From the NCBI RefSeq assembly GCF_947489365.1, contig NZ_CANLDB010000005.1, forward strand, positions 1 through 64,000: a stretch of 64,000 bases of DNA. Direction: 5' to 3'. Source of the stretch: an uncultured Nocardioides sp. (lineage in GTDB: Bacteria > Actinomycetota > Actinomycetes > Propionibacteriales > Nocardioidaceae). The notes under the pieces were generated by a model. It made no database searches. It was not told the DNA's origin and worked only from the letters and a program-made list of their open reading frames with translations. Below, piece by piece: positions 25,800 through 31,976 of this stretch. The stretch's first letter is position 1; each line of letters begins with the position of its first letter. Position numbers and translations under genes: made by a program.

Positions 25800-25825
25800 G
25801 GAACGCGTTTCGCGGAATGCGTTCC
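25800..25825. promoter_or_regulatory. Paired palindromes, putative IclR operator
   Basis: Two related 12-bp near-palindromes, GGAACGCGTTTC (25800-25811) and GGAATGCGTTCC (25814-25825), lie 14 bp apart between the lyase start and the IclR gene. Both fit GGAAYGCGTTYC. The position suggests repression of the lyase operon. Confidence 0.6.
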
Positions 25826-25902
25826 GGAAGTGAACCGTGACGGCGGTCACCCTGTCAACAGCGATGGCTACGATCACGGCGACCGCCACCGGAGGGGAAC
25901 GC

Positions 25903-26667
25903 ATGACCGAGCGCGAGACCGTGGGCTCGGTGCTGCGCGCCTGCGGCCTCCTGGGCCACTTCAGCGCCGCGCGGCCGGTGGTGACGCTGGCCGAGCTGGC
26001 CGTCGAGTCGGGGCTCAACAAGCCGACGGTCCACCGGCTGATGTCGACCTTCGTCGAGGCCGGCTGGGTCGACCGGGACGCCCAGGGCGCCTACTCGATC
26101 CGGATGCCGCTGTTCGTCATCGCCTCCGCCGCGCTCGCGGACGGCGACCTGCGGGCCCTGGCCCGCTCCGACCTCGAGGCGCTCGCGGCCCGGTTCGGCG
26201 ACACGGCGTTCCTGATGCTCCCCGCGGACGCCGGCGCGGTCGTGGTCGACCGCGTGCAGGGCGGCCGGTCGCTGCAGGTCACCGGCATCGGCGTCGGCAC
26301 GGTGCTGCCGTTCCACGCCGCCGCCGGACCCGTCGTGATGGCGGCGTACGACGACGCGATCGGCCGCCGCCTGCTCGCGGCGCCGGCGACGGCGTACACC
26401 GACGCGACCGTCGTCGAGGCCGACGCCCTGGAGGCGCGGCTGCAGGAGGTGCGCCGCGACGGCGGGGCACTCAGCCACGGCGACTACCTGGACGGCGTCT
26501 CCGCCGTCGCGGCCCCGGTGCTGGGACGCGCCGGCGAGCTGGTCGCCACCCTCAGCCTGGGCGGGCCGAGCTCGGACTTCACCGACGCGGCCGGGGCGGA
26601 GCGCTTCAGCGCTGTCGTCGAGGCCGCCGACCGGCTGACGCAGTCCCTGGCCATCGTCAGCGCCTGA
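25903..26667 (+). CDS. IclR family transcriptional regulator
   Basis: A 254-aa protein; ATG 25903 has GGAGGGG six bases upstream and gives the usual IclR length, so the longer frame from 25837 is not used. Winged helix at ~5-65 (VTLAELAVESGLNKPTVHRLMSTFVEAGWV) and a C-terminal effector-binding GAF-like domain (ITGIGVGTVLPFHAAAGPVVMAA..., AAPVLGRAGELVATLSLGG). Divergent from the lyase/dehydratase/MHS operon. By context it senses a pathway dicarboxylate and controls that operon. A possible -10 TACGAT occurs at 25869-25874. Confidence 0.9.
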   Translation: MTERETVGSVLRACGLLGHFSAARPVVTLAELAVESGLNKPTVHRLMSTFVEAGWVDRDAQGAYSIRMPLFVIASAALADGDLRALARSDLEALAARFGDTAFLMLPADAGAVVVDRVQGGRSLQVTGIGVGTVLPFHAAAGPVVMAAYDDAIGRRLLAAPATAYTDATVVEADALEARLQEVRRDGGALSHGDYLDGVSAVAAPVLGRAGELVATLSLGGPSSDFTDAAGAERFSAVVEAADRLTQSLAIVSA

Positions 26668-26702
26668 CCCGACCTCGACCGGCCCTCGGGCCCGACCGGT
26701 CC

Positions 26703-27428
26703 TCAGGCCGACGGGCCCCCGTCGTGGCTCTGGAGGACCATCCGGGCGACGTCCTCGACGTCGACCCCGGCGCGGTGGGCGGCCCGGCGCAGGGACTCGG
26801 CGGCGTCCTCGAGCTCGACGTCCATCCGTGCGGCGAGCACCTCCGCGGCCCGGGCGACCACCCGCTCGGCCTCCAGCCTCGCCGGGGCCTGCTGCGAGGT
26901 GGCGAGGGTGGAGAAGGAGAGATCGGCGTTGCGGACGGCGTCCGCGGCGTGGCCGCCGACGATCACCGCGACCGCGTCGTGGTGGCCGTCGAAGGCGTCG
27001 GGGGTGGCGGCGTACAGGTTGACGGTCCCCACCACCGTGCGGGCGTCGTTCAGCAGGGGGACGGTCAGCGTGCTCGCCACCCCACGAGCTGCCGCCGCCC
27101 TGCTGAACAGCAGCCACCGGTCCTCGTTGAGCGGGCTGTCCATCCGGGTGCCGAAGGGCTGCCCGCCGGTGTCGACCTCGACGCACGGGCCGCCGTCGAG
27201 GTACTGCACCGCGTCCAGCGCGGCCGTCGCGACGTCGCTGGCGACGAGGGTGAACGAGACGCCGAGGTCGAACCACGCCACGCTCATGCCCACGCACTCG
27301 GGCACCACCGACTCGACCAGGTCGGCGACGTCCCCGAGGTAGCCGAGGAGGTCCAGGTCGGGGTCCGCCGCGCCCAGGTCGCCGGCGGCTCGCACCGACT
27401 CGTCGATCGGCTGCATCCTCGAGAACAT
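26703..27428 (-). CDS. GAF-ANTAR regulator
   Basis: A 241-aa protein with GGAGA five bases before its ATG. GAF domain ~25-165 (DGGPCVEVDTGGQPFGTRMDS, STLTVPLLNDARTVVGTVNLY), then an ANTAR domain ~175-235 (ERVVARAAEVLAARMDVELEDAAESLRRAAHRAGV). Third protein of this type in the window. Monocistronic, between the IclR gene and the HxlR gene. An RNA-binding antitermination role is expected from the family; the sensed signal is unknown. Confidence 0.85.
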   Translation of the reverse strand: MFSRMQPIDESVRAAGDLGAADPDLDLLGYLGDVADLVESVVPECVGMSVAWFDLGVSFTLVASDVATAALDAVQYLDGGPCVEVDTGGQPFGTRMDSPLNEDRWLLFSRAAAARGVASTLTVPLLNDARTVVGTVNLYAATPDAFDGHHDAVAVIVGGHAADAVRNADLSFSTLATSQQAPARLEAERVVARAAEVLAARMDVELEDAAESLRRAAHRAGVDVEDVARMVLQSHDGGPSA

Positions 27429-27541
27429 CAGGTCTCCTGCTCAGCCCGCGGAGGTCGGCCGACACTGCTCGGGGCGGGCTGCGAGGCAATGGCCACCCCT
27501 GGTGCCCCGTCCCGGGCCACGCACTCGTGGGAGCCGGGTCC

Positions 27542-28051
27542 TCAGATCGGGTCGAGCAGCCGCCGGCGCTCCTGCAGCGCCGCCGAGACCCGGCTCGGCC
27601 CCTGGGGGCCGCTCGATCCCGGGCCGGGCCTGGTCTCGACGTCGTACGGCGCGGGGCTGGTGCCGCAGGCCGGGCACCGCCCCGTCCGGTCGAGGTCGGT
27701 GCCGCACGCCGCGTGCGAGAACAGCCGGCGCGGGCCGTCGGGCGAGGCGTGGTCGTCGCCCCAGGCGAGCAGCGCGACCACGACCGGCCACAGCGCCAAT
27801 CCCGCCGCGGTCAGCTCGTAGGCCTCCCGCTCGCCGCTGGGCACCCGCGCCAGCACGCCGTCGTCCACCAGATGCGTGAGGCGCTCGGACAGCACGGCCC
27901 GCGAGACGCCGAGGTGCTCGCGCAGGTCGGTGAAGCGGCGTACGCCGAAGAAGCAGTCGCGCACGATCAGCAGCGTCCAGCGCCCGCCGACGACCTCGAG
28001 GGTGCGGGCGACCGAGCACTGCTGCGCGGCGTAGTCGACTCCGAGGGCCAT
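27542..28051 (-). CDS. HxlR family transcriptional regulator
   Basis: A 169-aa protein. The HxlR winged helix covers ~10-105 (QQCSVARTLEVVGGRWTLLIVRDCFFGVRRFTDL...GVSRAVLSERLTHLVDDGVL), with the conserved Cys12. The C-terminal third adds CGTDLDRTGRCPACG, a possible zinc knuckle, and a Pro/Gly tail. It diverges from an MFS exporter gene with a 17-bp palindrome between them. The start has a -10 box six bases upstream and no ribosome site, so the transcript is probably leaderless. Likely a local repressor of the exporter. Confidence 0.88.
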   Translation of the reverse strand: MALGVDYAAQQCSVARTLEVVGGRWTLLIVRDCFFGVRRFTDLREHLGVSRAVLSERLTHLVDDGVLARVPSGEREAYELTAAGLALWPVVVALLAWGDDHASPDGPRRLFSHAACGTDLDRTGRCPACGTSPAPYDVETRPGPGSSGPQGPSRVSAALQERRRLLDPI

Positions 28052-28057
28052 GTCCGC

Positions 28058-28063
28058 ACGATA
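28058..28063 (-). promoter_or_regulatory. -10 box, HxlR gene (leaderless)
   Basis: On the minus strand TATCGT is followed by GCGGAC and then the ATG of the HxlR gene. Confidence 0.55.
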
Positions 28064-28069
28064 GCGAAT

Positions 28070-28086
28070 GGTCCGGTGACCAGACC
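28070..28086. promoter_or_regulatory. Putative HxlR operator
   Basis: GGTCCGGTGACCAGACC is a 17-bp palindrome (14 of 16 non-centre positions pair). It lies between the -10 boxes of the divergent HxlR and MFS genes, where a bound repressor would block both. Confidence 0.6.
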
Positions 28087-28095
28087 GGAACCTGC

Positions 28096-28101
28096 TACGG
28101 T
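28096..28101 (+). promoter_or_regulatory. -10 box, MFS gene (leaderless)
   Basis: TACGGT is followed by seven bases and then the GTG of the MFS gene; no ribosome site is present. Confidence 0.5.
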
Positions 28102-28108
28102 CCAGCCC

Positions 28109-29491
28109 GTGACCACCGAGGCCGGACGCCGGACGACGCGGGCCACGCTCGCCGTCGTCGCCCTGGGGACGACGACCTCGCTGGCGGCGTTCACCGCTCC
28201 CCTGGCGACCATCACCTCGACGGCCGCCGGTCTCGGCGCCGGGCCCGCGGGCCGCACGTGGATCCTCAGCTCGATGGCGATCGGCCTCGGCGCGTTCCTG
28301 CTGTCGGCCGGCACGCTCGCCGACGACCGCGGCCGCCGCCGGGTGTTCGTCGCGGGCCTCGGGCTTCTCACGGCCTCGTCGGTGGTGTGCGTGGTCGCGC
28401 CGGAGGAGGTCTCCTTCGTGCTGGGCCGGGTCGGGCAGGGCGCCGGCGCGGCCGCCGTGATCGCCGCCGGGCTGGCGCTGATCTCCGCGGCCTTCCCTCC
28501 CGGTCCGCTGCGGGCGCGGGCCAGCGGCGTGTGGGGCGCCAGCGTCGGCGCGGGTATCGCGATCGGTCCGCTCGTGTCGGCCGGGCTCGACCGGGCGATC
28601 GGCTTCCGGGCCGTCCACGGCGTCCTCGCCGTCGCGGCGTTGGGTCTCGCCGTGCTCGCCCTGCGCCGCGTCGAGGAGTCACGGACGCCCGAGCCGCGCG
28701 GTCTCGACCTCGCCGGCACCGTGCTGTTCACCGGGGCCGTCGGCTGCTTTCTGGCCGCGCTCGTGGAGGGCAGGCTCGGGTGGGACCGCACCCCCACCCT
28801 CGTCCTCGCCGTGCTCGCCGTCGTCCTCGGCGTGGCCTTCGTGGTCGTCGAGCGGCGCGGCCGCGCGCCGATGCTGGACCTCGGGCTGCTCACCCGCCCC
28901 GCCTTCCTCGCCGCCACGGTGGCGGCGACCGTCACCGGCGCCGGGATCATCGCGCTGCTCTCGACGATGTCGCTGTTCCTGGGCGGGGCGCTCGGCATCT
29001 CCGCGTTCGGGGCGGCCTGGCTGCTGCTGGCGTGGTCGGGCACGTCGGTGGTCACGGCCCTGCTCGCGCGCCGGCTGCCCGCGTCGGTCACCGGTCGCCA
29101 CCAGCTCGCGGCCGGGCTGCTCGTCGTGGCCGTGGGCCAGCTGCTGCTCTCCGGCGTCGACGTCGACGCGACCTGGGTCCGGTTCCTGCCCGGTCTGCTC
29201 GTCGCCGGGGTCGCGACCGGGGTGGTCAACTCCGCGCTGGGCCGCGAGGCCGTCGCCAGCGTCCCCCCGGGCCGGGCCGGCATGGGCAGCGGCGCCAACA
29301 ACACCGCCCGGTACGTCGGGTCCGCGGTCGGTGTGGGCGTGGTCGCCGCGATCCTCGGCGCCCCTCGGCCGGGCTCCCCGGCGGAGGCCCTGGTGCAGGG
29401 GTGGAACCTCGCCGCCGTCGTCACGGCGGTCGTCACGGCGGCGGGCGCCGTGGTCGTCGCGCTGTGCCGGGAGCGGACGCCCCGCGCCTGA
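28109..29491 (+). CDS. MFS transporter, DHA2 (14-TM) drug-export type
   Basis: A 460-aa protein with about 14 hydrophobic segments. It has the MFS motif LADDRGRRRVF between helices 2 and 3 and GASVGAGIAIGPLVSAGL, the antiporter motif C region, in helix 5. Motif C marks proton-driven drug efflux. The C-terminal half has AGMGSGANNTARYVGSAVGVG. Paired with the divergent HxlR repressor, so probably induced by its own substrate. The substrate cannot be predicted. Confidence 0.85.
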   Translation: MTTEAGRRTTRATLAVVALGTTTSLAAFTAPLATITSTAAGLGAGPAGRTWILSSMAIGLGAFLLSAGTLADDRGRRRVFVAGLGLLTASSVVCVVAPEEVSFVLGRVGQGAGAAAVIAAGLALISAAFPPGPLRARASGVWGASVGAGIAIGPLVSAGLDRAIGFRAVHGVLAVAALGLAVLALRRVEESRTPEPRGLDLAGTVLFTGAVGCFLAALVEGRLGWDRTPTLVLAVLAVVLGVAFVVVERRGRAPMLDLGLLTRPAFLAATVAATVTGAGIIALLSTMSLFLGGALGISAFGAAWLLLAWSGTSVVTALLARRLPASVTGRHQLAAGLLVVAVGQLLLSGVDVDATWVRFLPGLLVAGVATGVVNSALGREAVASVPPGRAGMGSGANNTARYVGSAVGVGVVAAILGAPRPGSPAEALVQGWNLAAVVTAVVTAAGAVVVALCRERTPRA

Positions 29492-29580
29492 GCTCCCGCA
29501 TCGGGTGTGAATTTCGGGTCAATCCTCGGGGGGCATTTCCCTGTGTCCTGCGTCTCCTTTACGGAAAAGCCGTGGTGAGG

Positions 29581-29608
29581 CAATCCGTGCGCGGCGGTGG
29601 TGGCGAAT
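29581..29608 (+). promoter_or_regulatory. SigK-type promoter of lipoprotein copy 1
   Basis: CAATCC (29581-29586), 17 bp, CGAAT (29604-29608), followed four bases later by GACATCA. The same arrangement with the same spacing precedes the paralogous lipoprotein at 36416-36443. It resembles the CCATCC/CGAAT pattern reported for mycobacterial SigK promoters. Confidence 0.7.
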
Positions 29609-29647
29609 ACCGGACATCACACCGATGCAATACCAAGGAGCTCCACC

Positions 29648-30382
29648 ATGTCCCTCAAGACTTCCCTGACCGCCCGTCGCGGCCTCGCGACCGTGGCCCT
29701 CGTGGCCCTCGCCACCGGCACCCTGGGTGCCTGCAGCACCGACTCCGGCACCGACGCCCAGTCCGCCGGCTCGTCCTCCTCCGACGCCTCGCCGGTCTCG
29801 CAGTCCGAGCAGGGCCCGCCGCAGCCCGTCGCGTCCATCGACTCGCTCACCGGCGACGACACCGAGGTCGCGCTCGACGAGGGCTTCACCACCGCCCTCG
29901 GCGACCTGGGCCTGACGCCGGGCACCGTCGGCGACGGCAAGCTCACCAACGCTGGGGCGCTCCGCTTCCCGGTCACCGGCGGCAACGTCACGGTCTTCGA
30001 GCCGGGCGAGGTCTCGCCGTACGTCATCGGCCAGGTGCAGCACGAGGGCTCCGGCTTCTCGCTCACCGCGGGCCAGGGCGACGACCAGACCGTCGTCGAG
30101 ATCGAGAACCTGAACGTCGACCCGGGCGTCTCCCGCGTGTACGGCGACGTCACGGTGAACGGCGAGCTCGCCGCCGCGAGCGCCTACATCTTCTCGCTGA
30201 ACGGCAACACCCTGCAGCCCCTGCAGACCGAGGGTGACACCGCGGTCCTGGAGGGCTCGGAGGTCTACGTGTCCCCGGTCGCCGCCGGCCTGCTCAACGA
30301 CACCTTCGGCACCGACGCGGTGACCGAGGACCTGCTCGTCGGCATCGCCACGGTCACCGTCAACACCACCCCGGGCGACTGA
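29648..30382 (+). CDS. Lipoprotein of unknown function, copy 1 of a duplicated pair
   Basis: A 244-aa protein with AAGGAG before its ATG. Signal peptide with basic start (MSLKTSLTARR), hydrophobic core and lipobox LGAC; C29 would be lipidated. Residues 30-55 are a Ser/Asp-rich linker. The rest is a beta-rich domain (TGGNVTVFEPGEVSPYVIGQVQHEG). It is about 85-90% identical to the protein at 36484-37218, and both have the same length. It is not a recognisable fasciclin domain, although MPT70/MPT83 fasciclin proteins hold the equivalent SigK-regulated position in mycobacteria. Confidence 0.85.
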   Translation: MSLKTSLTARRGLATVALVALATGTLGACSTDSGTDAQSAGSSSSDASPVSQSEQGPPQPVASIDSLTGDDTEVALDEGFTTALGDLGLTPGTVGDGKLTNAGALRFPVTGGNVTVFEPGEVSPYVIGQVQHEGSGFSLTAGQGDDQTVVEIENLNVDPGVSRVYGDVTVNGELAAASAYIFSLNGNTLQPLQTEGDTAVLEGSEVYVSPVAAGLLNDTFGTDAVTEDLLVGIATVTVNTTPGD

Positions 30383-30420
30383 CCGACTCCCCCTCCGCAC
30401 AGGGCGCGGGACTCGCATGA

Positions 30421-30463
30421 CACGGCGGGCTCGGGTGACTCCAGGTCACCCGGGCCCGCCGTG
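30421..30463 (+). terminator. 19-bp stem-loop after lipoprotein copy 1
   Basis: Arms 30421-30439 and 30445-30463 pair at all 19 positions if one T-G wobble is allowed; the loop is 5 nt. There is no T-tract. An equivalent stem-loop with the same core follows copy 2 (37251-37293), so it is part of the duplicated module. Confidence 0.7.
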
Positions 30464-30641
30464 GCGCGCCCGGCCACGGTTCTCCACGCTTCTCGGAATT
30501 CATTTCTTCCGGCGACCTCACTCGTCCGGGGCAATCTCGGACGACAACACCAGGAAAAAGGCCGCCCGTCGGAGCCGGCCGTATTTCCCGGGTGCTCGCC
30601 GCGTCAATTCCCGACGCCCGGCCGTGGCGGTCGAGGACGGC

Positions 30642-31040
30642 GTGGTCCGGCGTACCGATCCAGGAGCCGGGCACGCCCTGGCCGGCGCCTACGCCGTCGA
30701 CGCGATCGCCACCCACGACGCGGGTGACGCCTCGGCGCGCGGGGCGTTCGAGCGCCACCTCGCGAGGTGCCCGGACTGCCGAGACGAGGTCGCCGGCCTC
30801 CGCGAGGCCGCGGGCCTGCTCGCCGCCACCTGCACGACCGCCCCTCCTCCCGCCCTGCGGAGCGAGGTGCTGGCGCAGATCCGTCACGTCCGGCCCCTGC
30901 CTCCTCTGGCGGAGCCAGGGTCGGACGGCGGCCGACGGCGACCGCTCCGGGCGGCCGCGGTGGTCGTGCTCGCCGTGGCCCTCGTCGTGACGCTCGTCCT
31001 CGGGCTCGTCCTCGGTCTGGACGTCGCCGGGTCCGGCTGA
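30642..31040 (+). CDS. Truncated orphan RskA-like anti-sigma factor
   Basis: About 132 aa from GTG 30642, which has GAGGA six bases upstream. The N-terminus contains the zinc-type anti-sigma motif H39-x3-C43-x2-C46 in FERHLARCPDCRDEV, closely matching the RskA protein at 37879-38670 (HALAGAYAVDA / HALVGAYALDA; RHVRPLPP / GRVRPLPP). It ends right after one membrane helix (~108-128) and lacks the extracytoplasmic RskA domain. No sigma gene adjoins it. It may still titrate SigK without the external sensing step, or be a decaying copy. Confidence 0.65.
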   Translation: MVRRTDPGAGHALAGAYAVDAIATHDAGDASARGAFERHLARCPDCRDEVAGLREAAGLLAATCTTAPPPALRSEVLAQIRHVRPLPPLAEPGSDGGRRRPLRAAAVVVLAVALVVTLVLGLVLGLDVAGSG

Positions 31041-31049
31041 CCCTCCGGC

Positions 31050-31072
31050 GCCGGCCCCTGGGCGGGGCCGGC
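31050..31072. terminator. Bidirectional stem-loop between convergent genes
   Basis: GCCGGCCCC (31050-31058) and GGGGCCGGC (31064-31072) form a perfect 9-bp stem with a 5-nt loop between the anti-sigma and methyltransferase stops. Confidence 0.6.
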
Positions 31073-31879
31073 TCACTCGACGCGGGTCGCTGTCGCGAGC
31101 AGGTGGGGGCTCAGCCCCAGGAGCTCGGGCACCCTCTCGATCGTGCGGGCGCTGTCGAGGAGCATCGCCCACGCCGCGGCGTCGTCCGCCCGCTCCGCGA
31201 CGTCGGCGCTCGACAGGGGCAACCCCTCGACGCCCACCAGGTCGTCGAGACGGAGGCCCGCCTGCGTCACCTCGTCCGCGAGCTCGCCGGGACGGTGGGT
31301 GTAGCCGAGGAAGCCGCCCTCGACGACCGGCGGGAGGGCGCCCGTCATCTCGGACTCCGCGATCTGCGGCAGGAACTCCGGGTAGCGCTGGTCGAGCCGT
31401 TCCTGCAGCCCGCCGTCCAACCGGGCGGCCCAGCGCGAGATCGCGGCGACGAACACGGGTCCGCCGGGGCGGGTCACCCGCGCGGCCTCGCGCAGGCACC
31501 GCAGCCGGTCGGCGCGGTCCTCCAGGTGGTACATCGGCCCCAGGAGCAGGACGGCGTCGACGGAGGCGTCGGCCAGGTCGACGTCCCGGGCGTCACCGAC
31601 GGCGGACCTGATCGACACCTCGCCCAGCGCGTTCACCTGCTCGACGTGGAGGTCCATCACGTCGCGGTGCTCGACCTCGTGGCCGAGGCCCGCGAGCCAG
31701 GCGGCGTACCGGCCCGGTCCGCCGCCGATGTCCGCCACCACGGCGGGCGGGTCCGGCAGCCGCCGCAGGACGACCTCCTGGGTCCGCTCGAGCTCCAGCC
31801 TGCCCTTCGGCGTGGCGAGCCGGTCCCGCTCTCGGCCACGGTCGTAGTAGGCGCGCAGGGCGGCGTCCGGATGTCCCAT
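31073..31879 (-). CDS. Class I SAM-dependent methyltransferase
   Basis: About 268 aa from ATG 31879 (MGHPDAALRAYYDRG); a GTG at 31915 would add 12 residues. SAM-binding motif I is VVADIGGGPGRYA near residue 50, followed by the acidic motif II region (EVEHRDVMDLH) and VDAVLLLGPMYHLEDRADRLRCLREAARVTRPGG. The substrate-recognition part after ~150 gives no clue to the acceptor. It converges on the anti-sigma gene, with a stem-loop in between, and is not part of an obvious operon. Confidence 0.82.
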   Translation of the reverse strand: MGHPDAALRAYYDRGRERDRLATPKGRLELERTQEVVLRRLPDPPAVVADIGGGPGRYAAWLAGLGHEVEHRDVMDLHVEQVNALGEVSIRSAVGDARDVDLADASVDAVLLLGPMYHLEDRADRLRCLREAARVTRPGGPVFVAAISRWAARLDGGLQERLDQRYPEFLPQIAESEMTGALPPVVEGGFLGYTHRPGELADEVTQAGLRLDDLVGVEGLPLSSADVAERADDAAAWAMLLDSARTIERVPELLGLSPHLLATATRVE

Positions 31880-31976
31880 GCCCGGACCCTGCAGGATCCG
31901 CCGCGGTTCCACCACCGCCTTTCCCGCGGCCTGCCGTCGCCGCTCAACCCCCGCCCGGCCCCGCTCAGCCCCCCGC

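Noticed and set aside
29648..30382. Fasciclin (MPT70/MPT83-like) protein
   Set aside because: The SigK context suggests it, but the fasciclin motifs (for example a FAPTNxAF-type segment) are absent; kept as unknown lipoprotein.
30464..30641. Decayed sigK between stem-loop and orphan anti-sigma
   Set aside because: I compared it by eye with the sigK 5' region and found no alignable stretch.
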